The notes under the pieces were generated by a model. That model worked only from the letters and a program-made list of their open reading frames with translations. It searched no databases and had not been told where the DNA came from. From contig NZ_CP107931.1 in the NCBI RefSeq assembly GCF_036023875.1, positions 1,116,001-1,180,000 of the forward strand: a stretch of 64,000 bases of DNA. Reading direction: 5' to 3'. This DNA is from Mycobacterium sp. NBC_00419 (GTDB lineage Bacteria; Actinomycetota; Actinomycetes; Mycobacteriales; Mycobacteriaceae). This document shows positions 44,552 through 53,470 of this stretch, piece after piece. The translations under genes were made by a program, and so were the position numbers. Position 1 is the stretch's first letter. The number at the start of each line of letters is the position of its first letter.

Positions 44552-45754
44552 ATGTCCCAGGCCGAACTCGTCTTCGACCCCTTCTCGGAGGAGTTCTTCA
44601 ACAACCCGTTCGACATCTACCGCCGGATGCAGGACGAGGCACCGGTCTACTACCACCCGGAGATGGACTTCTACGCCCTGACCCGGCACGAGGACGTGGC
44701 CGAGGGCCTCAAGGATCATGAGACGTTCTCCTCGGCCCGGGGTTGTGACCTGGCCATGGTGAAAGCTCCTGAGCCGCCGCCGAAATCGATCATCTTCATG
44801 GATCCGCCCGAGCACCGGCACATGCGCAGCCTGCTGAACAAGGCCTTCACCCCCCGTGCCGTGCAGGAGCAGCGCGAGACCGTCGTCGAGCAGATCGACC
44901 GGTTCCTGGCCGCGGTCGATCCGGACAACTTCGATGTGGTGCAGGACTTCTCCGGCCCGTTCCCGGTCGAGGTCATCACGCGGATGGCCGGCGTACCCGA
45001 GGAGTACCGCCAGCAGGTTCGCGTCTGGATCGACACCTCATTGCACCGCGAGCCCGGCCAGATGGAGATGGGCGAGGCCGGCATGCAGGCCAATATCGAG
45101 ACGGCCATGTACTACTTCGGCCTCGTCCAGGAGCGCCGGGAGAACCCGCAGGACGACATGATCAGCCGCCTCATTGCCGCTGAGATGCCCGACGACGACG
45201 GCAACCTCCGCAAGCTCGACGATATCGAGATCTGCGGTTTTGCAACACTTCTGGGTGGCGCCGGTGCCGAGACGGTGACCAAACTGCTCGGCAATGCGGC
45301 GGTGATCTTCGCCCGCAACCCCGACCAGTGGCAGAAGCTGCTCGACGATCGCAGCAAGGTTCCTGCCGCCGTCGAGGAACTACTGCGCTACGAAGGTCCG
45401 GTGCAGTACAACGTGCGGTACTCGTTGAAGGAGAAGACGCTGCACGGCGTCACCATCCCGGCGGGCAAGCCGGTCTTCATGATCGGCGCGGCGGCCAACC
45501 GCGACCCGCGGGCCTTCACCGACGCAGACACGTTCGACATCGAACGTGACCGCACCGAGGCGCAGAACCTGGGACTCGGGTATGGCATCCACAGCTGCCT
45601 GGGCGCCGCGCTGGCCCGTATGGAGAGTGCGCTCGCGCTGGAACGGCTGCTCGATTTCATGCCGCGCTACGAGGTCCAGTGGGATCGTCTCGAGCGTGTT
45701 CACATGCAGAACGTCGCCGGCTGGCACAACGTTCCGGTAAAGGTGTTGCGATGA
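44552..45754 (+). CDS. Cytochrome P450 (ferredoxin-linked)
   Basis: 400 residues, ATG with GAGGAGAA upstream. I-helix LLGGAGAETVTKLL (acid-Thr replaced by AETV), ExxR in VEELLRYEGP, haem loop LGLGYGIHSCLGAALAR. The conserved haem-loop Phe (FGxGxHxC) is Leu, which would be expected to shift the haem redox environment. ATGA overlap with its ferredoxin gene. Substrate unknown. Confidence 0.92.
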   Translation: MSQAELVFDPFSEEFFNNPFDIYRRMQDEAPVYYHPEMDFYALTRHEDVAEGLKDHETFSSARGCDLAMVKAPEPPPKSIIFMDPPEHRHMRSLLNKAFTPRAVQEQRETVVEQIDRFLAAVDPDNFDVVQDFSGPFPVEVITRMAGVPEEYRQQVRVWIDTSLHREPGQMEMGEAGMQANIETAMYYFGLVQERRENPQDDMISRLIAAEMPDDDGNLRKLDDIEICGFATLLGGAGAETVTKLLGNAAVIFARNPDQWQKLLDDRSKVPAAVEELLRYEGPVQYNVRYSLKEKTLHGVTIPAGKPVFMIGAAANRDPRAFTDADTFDIERDRTEAQNLGLGYGIHSCLGAALARMESALALERLLDFMPRYEVQWDRLERVHMQNVAGWHNVPVKVLR

Positions 45755-45942
45755 AGATTGAAGTGGATTTCGGCCTGTGCGAGGCCAACGCGATCTGTAT
45801 GGGCATCATCCCCGAGGTGTTCCAGGTCGACGACCAGGACTATCTGCACGTGCTGTCCGACGAGGTCACCCCGGACAACGAGGCGCAGATTCGCGACGCG
45901 GTCCGGCAGTGCCCCCGGCAGGCGATCTCGATCGTCGAGTGA
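45751..45942 (+). CDS. P450-type ferredoxin, CxxNxxC variant
   Basis: 63 residues: C10-EAN-AIC16 and QCPRQA. The non-Cys position is Asn, giving a presumed 3Fe-4S cluster. Partner of the overlapping P450. With the His and Phe variants elsewhere in the window, three natural variants of this position occur within 16 kb. Confidence 0.92.
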   Translation: MKIEVDFGLCEANAICMGIIPEVFQVDDQDYLHVLSDEVTPDNEAQIRDAVRQCPRQAISIVE

Positions 45943-45946
45943 CGCG

Positions 45947-46453
45947 CTAGCCCGCCGGAACCAGGTCGGCGCCGATCGGCGGGCAGCTCATCGCACCACA
46001 GCGGAACTTCTCGACCGGTTCGACGGAGAGGTCGGCCACCTGAGCGGCGGCCAGCGCCTGGGCCTTGAACACTCGGGCGGCCGCACTCAGGCGATGCTGG
46101 ACGCAATCGACGCCATGGCCCGGCCACTCCGGCTGCGCGTCACCCCACATCGCCACCTCGGTCATGCCGTGCTCCAGTGCGCGCTGCACTCCTTCGCGCA
46201 CCCGGGCGTCGCGACCGATGAGGTCGGAGGCGACCGCGAGCGCCTGCGGGTGCGGTTGGTCGTCACCGGCGGCGATCACCGACTCGTAGTCGACGGTCTG
46301 CGCGCCCAGGATGGACAGCGGGCGGATGTCGTCGGCGTCCGGGATCAGGACGTTGACGTCCCAGCCGGCCATCACCCGATCGAACATCCAGCCGCCGGCA
46401 TACCGGACCGCCTCAGCCACCGAGGGGGCGACGATGTCGAGCCGGTACCTCAT
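45947..46453 (-). CDS. Hypothetical protein cotranscribed with TetR
   Basis: 168 residues from MRYRLDIVAPSVAEAVRYAGGWMFDRVMAGWDVNVLIPD. ATGA overlap with the upstream TetR gene, so it is expressed with it. No membrane helix or signal; a C-terminal segment has two cysteines (FRCGAMSCPP). The N-terminal half suggests a small alpha/beta domain. Convergent with the P450-ferredoxin operon with a 4-bp gap. Function not recognised; could sense the same ligand as TetR. Confidence 0.6.
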   Translation of the reverse strand: MRYRLDIVAPSVAEAVRYAGGWMFDRVMAGWDVNVLIPDADDIRPLSILGAQTVDYESVIAAGDDQPHPQALAVASDLIGRDARVREGVQRALEHGMTEVAMWGDAQPEWPGHGVDCVQHRLSAAARVFKAQALAAAQVADLSVEPVEKFRCGAMSCPPIGADLVPAG

Positions 46454-47088
46454 GATTCGGCGACCGGCGCCAACTGACTCGCCAGCGATCGGGAATACTC
46501 CCGGAACACATCGGTCAGCGGTATCGAGGGATCGAGTAGCCATGAGGTCTCCATTCCATTAACAAATGCCAGTATCTCCACGGCCTTGACGGCCGGGTTC
46601 ACGTCTTGTCGGTAGTGCCCGTCGGCCTGGCCGGCCCTGATCCGGTTGGCGATGATCTTCACCGCGTCGCGGTAGCGCGAGACCAGGCGATCGTGCAGGG
46701 GGGCGTCGGGAGCGATGTTCTCGGCCATCAACACCGCGAAGGTGCCGACCAGTTCCGGTGAGCGCTCGAAGCGTTCGGCCGCGCTGGCGATCGCCTCGGC
46801 CAGGTCGCCGGTATGCAGATCGGCGTGCTCGACGTCGTCGGCGTCGCGGGCGTCCAGCACGGCGTGCAGCAGCTGTTCCTTGGATTCGAAATGGTGCAGC
46901 AGACCGGCCGGGGTAACCCCGGCCGCCTTGGCGATCTGAGCCAGCGTGGTGTTACGCCAGCCGTTGCGGGCCAGCAGGCGTTGCGCGACGTCGAGGATCA
47001 GCTGCTTGCGGTCCTCGCCCTTGGCCAGAAGGGTGGCGTATGGGCGCTGAGCGCTTGCGCGAAGAGCCGACGATTCTGTCGCGGTCAC
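46450..47088 (-). CDS. TetR-family regulator
   Basis: 212 residues from the GTG that has GGGAG six bases upstream; a longer frame would translate through the palindromic operator and is rejected. Helix-turn-helix NTTLAQIAKAAGVTPAGLLHHFESKEQLL near residues 46-74. The 46-bp inverted repeat just upstream suits autoregulation. Second gene in its operon is the hypothetical protein. Its targets may include the P450-ferredoxin operon on the other side. Confidence 0.85.
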   Translation of the reverse strand: MTATESSALRASAQRPYATLLAKGEDRKQLILDVAQRLLARNGWRNTTLAQIAKAAGVTPAGLLHHFESKEQLLHAVLDARDADDVEHADLHTGDLAEAIASAAERFERSPELVGTFAVLMAENIAPDAPLHDRLVSRYRDAVKIIANRIRAGQADGHYRQDVNPAVKAVEILAFVNGMETSWLLDPSIPLTDVFREYSRSLASQLAPVAES

Positions 47089-47100
47089 CGGGCTCCCTTC

Positions 47101-47146
47101 GCGCCAAAACCAACCTAGTGAACACACAGTAGGTTGGTTTGGCGCG
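47101..47146. promoter_or_regulatory. Long inverted repeat upstream of TetR
   Basis: Arms AAACCAACCTA / TAGGTTGGTTT, extended by GCGCC / GGCGC with one extra A on the left, around a 12-base centre. It sits 13 bp upstream of the TetR GTG and 41 bp beyond the FadE stop, so it is probably a TetR operator but could also end the FadE transcript. Confidence 0.6.
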
Positions 47147-47186
47147 TGTGACAAGGGTCTCAGACAGAGAAAATTCGAGGCGCTTC

Positions 47187-48335
47187 CTAGAGCCCTAACG
47201 ACTTGGCGATGATCACCTTCATGACCTCGCTGGTGCCGGCGTAGATGCGGGCCACCCGCGCATCGGTGTACAGCCGGGCGATCGGATACTCCATCATGTA
47301 GCCGTAGCCGCCGAACAGTTGCAGGCAGCGGTCCACCACCCGCTGCTGCATCTCGGTGCAGAACAGCTTCACCCGGGCCGCGTCGGCACCGCTCAGATCA
47401 CCCTCGACGTGCAGGGCCACCGCCCTGTCGAGCATCGCCTGGGCGGCCTCGACCTCCGTCGAGCAGGCCGCGAGTTCGAACTTGGTGTTCTGGAACGAGG
47501 CGACCGGAGCGCCGAACGCCTTGCGGTCGCGGGTGTAGTCGATCGCGGCGGCGATGGCCGAGCGGGCCTGGGCCACCGATCCGACGGCGACCGTCAGCCG
47601 TTCCTGCGCGAGGTTGTGCCCGAGGTAGGAGAAGGCCTCGCCCTGGGCGCCAAGCACATTCGCCGCGGGCACCCGCACGTCGACGAAGGACAGCTCTGCG
47701 GTGTCCTGCACCTTGCAGCCCATCTTCTCCAGCTCGCGGCCGCGGGTGAAGCCCGCCATCCCGTCCTCGACCACCAGCAAGGTCAGCCCCTTACGCCGGT
47801 TGTCCGGGTCGGTGGAGGTGCGGGCGACGACGATCACCAGGTCGGCCTGCATGCCGCCGGTGATGAAGGTCTTGGCGCCGTTGAGAACGAAGTGGTCGCC
47901 ATCCCGAACTGCTGTGGTGCGAACACCGGCAAGGTCGGAGCCGGTGCCCGGCTCGGTCATCGCCACCGCGGTCAACAGGGTTCCGTCGGCCAGACCGGGA
48001 AACCAGCGCTGTCGCTGTTCGTCGTTCGCGTAGTGCAGGAAGTACGGCAGGATCACCTCGAGTTGGGTGCGCACCGTCGACAGCGTGACCAGTGCGCGGG
48101 CCGCCTCTTCCTGGAGCACGACGTTGTAGCGGTAGTCGGGAATCCCCGCACCGCCGTACTCCTCGGGAATGGCCATCCCGAGCATGCCCAATGCGCCCAT
48201 CCGCGTGAAGACGTCGCGGGGCATTCGGCCGCCCTTCTCCCACGCGGGATAGTGCGGGACCACCTCCTTCTCGACGAAGTCGCGGGCGAGTTCGCGAAAG
48301 GCCTCGTGGTCGGATGTGAACAGATCGCGACGCAT
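47187..48335 (-). CDS. Acyl-CoA dehydrogenase
   Basis: 382 residues; ATG with GGGGGAG upstream. Full-length FadE: IPEEYGGAGIPDYRY, TEPGTGSDLAGVRTTAV, NGAKTFITGG and LQLFGGYGYMMEYPIARLYTDARVARIYAGTSEVMKVIIAKSLGL. Single-gene homotetramer type, unlike the paired FadEs. Last gene of a five-gene operon with amidohydrolase, FadE, CoA-transferase and thiolase, i.e. a near-complete activation and beta-oxidation set. Confidence 0.9.
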   Translation of the reverse strand: MRRDLFTSDHEAFRELARDFVEKEVVPHYPAWEKGGRMPRDVFTRMGALGMLGMAIPEEYGGAGIPDYRYNVVLQEEAARALVTLSTVRTQLEVILPYFLHYANDEQRQRWFPGLADGTLLTAVAMTEPGTGSDLAGVRTTAVRDGDHFVLNGAKTFITGGMQADLVIVVARTSTDPDNRRKGLTLLVVEDGMAGFTRGRELEKMGCKVQDTAELSFVDVRVPAANVLGAQGEAFSYLGHNLAQERLTVAVGSVAQARSAIAAAIDYTRDRKAFGAPVASFQNTKFELAACSTEVEAAQAMLDRAVALHVEGDLSGADAARVKLFCTEMQQRVVDRCLQLFGGYGYMMEYPIARLYTDARVARIYAGTSEVMKVIIAKSLGL

Positions 48336-48346
48336 CGCTCCCCCGG

Positions 48347-49492
48347 TCAGTTGATGAGCTCGACGACGGTTGCGTTGGCGGTGCCGCCGCCCTCGCACAT
48401 CGTCTGCAGGCCGTACCGAATATCGTTGTCGCGCATGTGATGCAGCATGCGGGTCATCAGTACGGCACCGGAGCCGCCCAGCGGGTGGCCCAGCGCGATC
48501 GCGCCGCCGAGCGGGTTGAGCCGTGCCGCGTCGGCTCCAGTCTCGGCCAGCCACGCTAGCGGAACCGGCGCGAACGCCTCGTTGACCTCGAAGACGCCGA
48601 TGTCGCCGATACCCAGCCCGGTCTTGGCCAGGACCTTCTGCGTCGCGGGGATCGGCCCGGTGAGCATCAGAACCGGATTGGCGCCGGCCACCGCGCCCGC
48701 GACATAGCGCGCGATCGGCGTCCAGCCTTGTGCGGCAGCATGTTCGGGGGTCGTGACGAGCAGGGCCGCCGCACCGTCGGAGATCTGCGAGGAGTTACCG
48801 GCGTGGATCACCCCGTCATCGGTGAAGGCGGGCTTGAGCGCGGCGAGTTTCTCGGCGGTGGTGCCCCGCCGGATCCCCTCGTCAGCGGAGACGGTGCCGC
48901 CGTCGGTGGGGACCGCCACGATCTGGTCGCTAAAGGCACCCCGGTCCTGGGCGGCGGCCGCGAGTTCATGGGACCGCGCCGAGTACTCGTCGACGTCGGT
49001 GCGTGAAAAGCCCCACTGCTGGGCGATCATCTCCGCCGAGAGGCCCTGGTTGAACGAGAAGTCGTCATACCGGGCAAGCACTTTGGGCCCATAGGGCATT
49101 CCGGTGGCGCGAGCCGATCCGAGCGGGACGCGGCTCATCACCTCCACGCCGCCGGCGACCACGACGTCCTGCTGGCCGCTCATCACCGCCTGCGCGGCGA
49201 AATCCAATGCCTGCTGGCTGGATCCGCAAGCCCGATTCACCGTGGTACCCGGGATGGACTCGGGCCACCCGGCGGCCAGCACCGAGAACCGGCCGATATT
49301 GCTGGACTGGTCGCCCACCTGGGACACACAACCCCACACCACGTCGTCGACGGTCGACGGGTCGAGGCCGGTCCGGTCGACCAGGGCACCCAGCACGACG
49401 GCAGACAGGTCGGCGGCATGCACCCCGGACAAACCACCGTTGCGTTTGCCTACCGGCGTGCGCACCGCCTCGACGATCACCGCTTCACGCAT
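48347..49492 (-). CDS. Acetyl-CoA acyltransferase (thiolase, FadA-like)
   Basis: 381 residues. All catalytic residues present: nucleophile Cys in NRACGSSQQAL, NEAFAPVPLAW, GHPLGGSGAVL and MCEGGGTANATV. A true degradative thiolase, unlike the DUF35 fusion. 13 bp after the CoA-transferase and 11 bp before the last FadE. Confidence 0.93.
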   Translation of the reverse strand: MREAVIVEAVRTPVGKRNGGLSGVHAADLSAVVLGALVDRTGLDPSTVDDVVWGCVSQVGDQSSNIGRFSVLAAGWPESIPGTTVNRACGSSQQALDFAAQAVMSGQQDVVVAGGVEVMSRVPLGSARATGMPYGPKVLARYDDFSFNQGLSAEMIAQQWGFSRTDVDEYSARSHELAAAAQDRGAFSDQIVAVPTDGGTVSADEGIRRGTTAEKLAALKPAFTDDGVIHAGNSSQISDGAAALLVTTPEHAAAQGWTPIARYVAGAVAGANPVLMLTGPIPATQKVLAKTGLGIGDIGVFEVNEAFAPVPLAWLAETGADAARLNPLGGAIALGHPLGGSGAVLMTRMLHHMRDNDIRYGLQTMCEGGGTANATVVELIN

Positions 49493-49505
49493 GACTGCTC
49501 CTCTC

Positions 49506-50720
49506 TCACGCGATGACTCCCTGCTCGCGCAGTCGGTCGATCTCGTTGCCGGACAGGCCCAATTCGGTCAGTACCGCATCGGTGTGCTCGCCGAGGCCGG
49601 GCACCGGGCCCATCGGTTGTTCGTATCCGTCGATAATCGGGGGCGGCAGGATCGCCTGGATCGGGCCTGCCGAGGTCTGCACCGTACGCCAGCGGTCGCG
49701 TTCGCTCAGCTGAGGATGGGTGAGCACCTCGCCGGGAAGGTTGTATCGGGCGTTGCCGATGCCGGCGGCGTCGGCCACCTTCTGGATCTGCGCGAGATCA
49801 CGGGTGGCACACCAGTTCTGGATCGCCTCGTCGAGGACGTCCCGGTTGGCCACCCGATCGGAATTGGAGGCGAACCGCGGGTCGTCGGCGAGGTCGTGCC
49901 GGTTGATGATCTCGCGGGCCAGTCGCTGCCACTCCCGGTCATTGGTGGTGCCCAGCACGACGGTCTGGCCGTCGGACGTCTGATAGGCACCGTAGGGAGC
50001 CACCGCCGGTGAGCTCATACCGAGGGGCTGCTGGTTGATTCCGGAGTGCTGGGCGTAGGTCAGCGGATAACCCATCAGGTCGGTCATGGTGTCGAACAGG
50101 CTCACGTTGACCGCCCCGCCGCGGCGGTCCCGGTTATCCCTGGAGAACAGCAGCGCCATGATCGACAGCGCCGAGTACAGCCCGGTGGAGATGTCGGCGA
50201 TCGGCGGCCCGGGTTTGGCCGGCATCCCGGGATAGCCGGTCACCGCGCACGACCCGGACTCGGCCTGCGCCAGCAGGTCGTAGGCCCGCTTGTTCGACAG
50301 CGGGCCGCCCGAGCCGTAGCCGTCGATCTCGACGGCGATCACATCGGGGTGCCGCTCGCGCAACTGCTGCGGCGAGATGCCGAGCCTGGCGGTCGAACCG
50401 GGGGCGAGGTTGGACACCAGGGCATCGGCCCCTTCCAGCAGCCGGTGCAGGATCTCAAGGCCCGCTGCCGATTTCAGGTCCAGCGCCACCGACTCCTTGT
50501 TGCGGTTGGCCCATACGAAGTGGGCGGCCAGCCCGCCGGGACCGTTGACGACGTCGTCGTAGTGGCGCGCGAAGTCACCCCCCGCCGGGTTCTCCACCTT
50601 GATCACGCGGGCGCCGAAATCGGCGAGGACACGGGTGCACATCGGCGCGGAAACGGCCTGCTCCAAGGCCACGACGGTGACACCGGCGAGTGGGGGCGCC
50701 GGTGTGTCAGCAGAAGACAT
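49506..50720 (-). CDS. CaiB/BaiF-family (class III) CoA-transferase
   Basis: 404 residues. LAGVTVVALEQAVSAPMCTRVLADFGARVIKVE, RNKESVALDLKSAAG, and catalytic Asp in RAYDLLAQAESGSCAVTG. Second class III CoA-transferase of the window; in this operon it probably loads CoA onto an acid to be desaturated by the flanking FadEs. 34 bp gap after the FadE. Confidence 0.9.
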   Translation of the reverse strand: MSSADTPAPPLAGVTVVALEQAVSAPMCTRVLADFGARVIKVENPAGGDFARHYDDVVNGPGGLAAHFVWANRNKESVALDLKSAAGLEILHRLLEGADALVSNLAPGSTARLGISPQQLRERHPDVIAVEIDGYGSGGPLSNKRAYDLLAQAESGSCAVTGYPGMPAKPGPPIADISTGLYSALSIMALLFSRDNRDRRGGAVNVSLFDTMTDLMGYPLTYAQHSGINQQPLGMSSPAVAPYGAYQTSDGQTVVLGTTNDREWQRLAREIINRHDLADDPRFASNSDRVANRDVLDEAIQNWCATRDLAQIQKVADAAGIGNARYNLPGEVLTHPQLSERDRWRTVQTSAGPIQAILPPPIIDGYEQPMGPVPGLGEHTDAVLTELGLSGNEIDRLREQGVIA

Positions 50721-50754
50721 CAGATCACCATACGGTCGGCCGCGGCGACGGCCA

Positions 50755-51921
50755 TCAGTAGCTCCTCGGGAGTCCCAGCACGTGCGACCCGAGGAAGTTG
50801 AGGATCATCTCCTGGCTGACGGGGGCAATCTTCATCAGGCGTGCCTCCCGGAAGAACCGGGAGATGTGGTACTCCTCGGAGTACCCCATCCCGCCATGGG
50901 TCTGCAGCGCGCGGTCCGCCGCAGCGAAACCGGCGTCGGCGCAAAGGTACTTCGCCATGTTGGCCTCCCGGCCGCACGACTTGCCGTTGTCGTAGAGCCA
51001 GGTGGATTTGCGCAGGATCAGTTCGGCCGCGTCGAGGCGCGCCAGCGAGTCGGCCAGCGGGAACTGGATGCCCTGGTTCATCCCGATGGGCCGGTCGAAC
51101 ACGATCCGCTCGTTGGCGTATTTCACCGCACGGTCCAGCGCCACCCGGCCGATGCCGAGGGCCTCGGCGGCGATCAGCATCCGCTCCGGGTTCAGCCCGT
51201 GCAGGATGTAGGAGAAGCCTTTGCCCTCCTCACCGATGCGATCGGAGACCGGAATCCGCAAGTCGTCGATGAACACCTCATTGGAGGAGACGGCGTTGCG
51301 CCCCATCTTCTTGATAGGCCGGATGTCGATGTGGTCGCGGTCGATGTCGGTGAGGAACAGCGACATCCCGTCGGTCGGCTTGGCCGCCTCGTCGCGGGGT
51401 GTCGTGCGGGTCAACAGCAGGATCTTCTCGGACTCCAGCGCCTTGGAGATCCACACCTTGCGCCCGTTGACGACGTAGCTGTCGCCGTCACGGCGGGCGA
51501 AGGTCGTGATGCGCGAGGTGTCCAGCCCCGCGCCGGGCTCGGTCACACCGAAGCAGACGTGCAAGTCACCGTTGACGATCCGCGGCAACGTCGCGGCCTT
51601 CATCTCCTCGGAACCGAACACCACGACCGGCTGCATGCCGAAGATCGACAGGTGAATGGCGCTGGCGGCGTTCATGCCGCCACCGGAGCGGGCCACCTCC
51701 TCGGCCAGGATCGTGGCTTCGGTGATGCCCAGCCCGTGCCCGCCGTATTCCTCCGGGATGGTCATCCCGAGCCAGCCGCCGCCGGCGATGGCGTCGTAGA
51801 ACTCCTGGGGAAACTCGTGCGCCTGGTCTTTGTCCATCCAGTACTGGTCGTCGAACCGAGATGCCAACTCGCGCACCGACTTACGGATCAGCTCCTGATC
51901 CTCGGTCAACTCAAAGCTCAT
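50755..51921 (-). CDS. Acyl-CoA dehydrogenase
   Basis: 388 residues from MSFELTEDQELIRKSVREL; a GTG eight codons earlier that overlaps the amidohydrolase stop is an alternative. VTEPGAGLDTSRITTFA and NGRKVWISKALESEKI are present; the C-terminal GTSEI motif is replaced by KIAPVSQEMILNFLGSHVLGLP, a subgroup pattern. Full length. Second gene of the five-gene operon. Confidence 0.88.
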   Translation of the reverse strand: MSFELTEDQELIRKSVRELASRFDDQYWMDKDQAHEFPQEFYDAIAGGGWLGMTIPEEYGGHGLGITEATILAEEVARSGGGMNAASAIHLSIFGMQPVVVFGSEEMKAATLPRIVNGDLHVCFGVTEPGAGLDTSRITTFARRDGDSYVVNGRKVWISKALESEKILLLTRTTPRDEAAKPTDGMSLFLTDIDRDHIDIRPIKKMGRNAVSSNEVFIDDLRIPVSDRIGEEGKGFSYILHGLNPERMLIAAEALGIGRVALDRAVKYANERIVFDRPIGMNQGIQFPLADSLARLDAAELILRKSTWLYDNGKSCGREANMAKYLCADAGFAAADRALQTHGGMGYSEEYHISRFFREARLMKIAPVSQEMILNFLGSHVLGLPRSY

Positions 51922-51944
51922 TCCGCCGGTCACGGCGATCCTCA

Positions 51945-53234
51945 CTACTCGGTGCCGCTGTTGGCCTGTGCCGCTTCAAACAGGGCGCTTCCGCCGCGCT
52001 CGCCCTTCTTGTGGTGGCTGAGTGCCTGGATGGACACGTCGTGCCCGGTGGCGGACTCACGCAGTGCGCCGACTGTGGCCTGCTCACGCGAGATGTGCTT
52101 GAACGGGTCGAACGAGTACCAGCGCATGGCGTTCTCGTACGTCATCTTGTTGATGTCACTGTCGGGTACATCGTTGGCGCTCAACACCTCCCACAGTTCC
52201 TCGGGGGCACCCGGCCACATCGAGTCACTGTGCGGGTAGTCGGCCTCCCAAGCGATGTTGTCGATGCCGATGTCGTGGCGAAGTTTGACACCAACCGGGT
52301 CGCTGATGAAGCAGGTCAGGAAGTGCTCGCGGAACACGTCCGAGGGCACCTTGTCACCGAAGTCCTGGCCGGTCCACGTCGAGTGCATCTCGTAGGTGCG
52401 GTCGGCGCGCTCCAGGAAGTAGGGGATCCAGCCGGTGCCGCCCTCGGACAGCGCGATCTTGAGATCCGGGTACTCCTTGACCGGGCGCGACCACAACAGG
52501 TCCGCGGCAGCCTGCACGATGTTCATCGGCTGCAGGGTGATCATCACGTCCATCGGCGCGTCAGGTGCGGTGATGGCCAGTTTGCCCGACGAACCGATGT
52601 GGACGTTGAGCACGGTGTTGGTGTCGCACAACGCTTTCCACAGCGGGTTCCAGTACTCGTTGTGGAAGCTCGGGTATCCCATCGCGGCGGGGTTCTCGGT
52701 GAAGGTGATGGCGTGCACGCCCTTCTCGGCGACCCGGCGCACTTCCTGGGCGCACAGTTCGGCGTTCCAGATCACCGGGATCGCCATCGGGATGAACCGG
52801 GCCGGGTAGGCGCCGCACCACTCGTCGATGTGCCAGTCGTTGTAGGCCTGCACCAGGGCCAGCGAGAACGCCTCGTCCTCGGTGGCGAACAGCCGGCCGG
52901 CGAAGCCCGGGAAGGACGGGAAGCAGATCGAGCCCAGGATGCCGCCGGCGTTCATGTCTTTGACCCGCTCGTCGACGTTGTAACAGCCGGGCCGGATCTC
53001 GTCGAGGCCTTGGGGCTCCAGGCCGTACTCCTCCTTGGGGCGGCCTGCCACCGCATTGAGTGCCACATTGGGAATCACCACGTCGCGGAATCGCCACATG
53101 TCCGAGCCGTCGGGGTTGTGCACCAGGCGCGGCGCGTCGTCGATGTACTTCCTGGGCAGGTGGTTGGCGAACATGTCGGGCGGCTCGACGATGTGGTCGT
53201 CGACGCTGATCAGGATCATGTCCTCTTTGCGCAT
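51945..53234 (-). CDS. Amidohydrolase-2 (ACMSD-like) family protein
   Basis: 429 residues from MRKEDMILISVDDHIVEPPDMF; GAGAGGA lies upstream. DDHIVEPP at the first strand, NTVLNVHIGSSGK, YPDLKIALSEGGTGWIPYFLERAD and IAWEADYPHSDSMWP, the family order of metal ligands. Longer than the pair at 34.6-36.9 kb by an extra C-terminal helix region. First gene of the operon; promoter carries a double GAGAAY operator. Reaction unknown, likely hydrolytic or decarboxylating on a pathway acid. Confidence 0.83.
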   Translation of the reverse strand: MRKEDMILISVDDHIVEPPDMFANHLPRKYIDDAPRLVHNPDGSDMWRFRDVVIPNVALNAVAGRPKEEYGLEPQGLDEIRPGCYNVDERVKDMNAGGILGSICFPSFPGFAGRLFATEDEAFSLALVQAYNDWHIDEWCGAYPARFIPMAIPVIWNAELCAQEVRRVAEKGVHAITFTENPAAMGYPSFHNEYWNPLWKALCDTNTVLNVHIGSSGKLAITAPDAPMDVMITLQPMNIVQAAADLLWSRPVKEYPDLKIALSEGGTGWIPYFLERADRTYEMHSTWTGQDFGDKVPSDVFREHFLTCFISDPVGVKLRHDIGIDNIAWEADYPHSDSMWPGAPEELWEVLSANDVPDSDINKMTYENAMRWYSFDPFKHISREQATVGALRESATGHDVSIQALSHHKKGERGGSALFEAAQANSGTE

Positions 53235-53264
53235 GGCCGTTCCTCTCGTCAGATCCGCTCCCAT

Positions 53265-53301
53265 GAAAACTATCTTCTCCTTCCGCGAGAATCAACACGC
53301 G
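53265..53301. promoter_or_regulatory. Candidate double operator, GAGAAY-N3-ATTCTC family, amidohydrolase-FadE operon promoter
   Basis: GAAAAC-TAT-CTTCTC, 7 bp (CTTCCGC), GAGAAT-CAA-CACGCG. Three of four half-sites match at 5 or 6 of 6. It lies 31 bp upstream of the minus-strand amidohydrolase start. Confidence 0.6.
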
Positions 53302-53434
53302 GTAACCGCCTTACCGGGTGCCGTACCAGATCCGGAAGCACCCGGTCTGAACCCAGGGACCTCGGGTTTCCCACCCTGCGCACGCTCGGGGATTGACCTC
53401 AGCGCGAGTTCATGAAAATCTATTATCCACAATT

Positions 53435-53461
53435 GAGAATATGATTCTCTCCAGCGAGAGG
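53435..53461. promoter_or_regulatory. Candidate operator, GAGAAY-N3-ATTCTC family, CMD-Rieske operon promoter
   Basis: GAGAAT-ATG-ATTCTC, a perfect palindrome, then 6 bp and GAGAGG, which also serves as ribosome site for the next gene. A weaker unit (GAAAAT-CTA-TTATCC) lies six bases upstream. 21 bp before the GTG start. Confidence 0.65.
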
Positions 53462-53470
53462 GGGCTACTG

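Noticed and set aside
53393..53470. Upstream starts of the CMD gene
   Set aside because: They would place the palindromic operator inside the coding region; the GTG at 53471 has a strong ribosome site.
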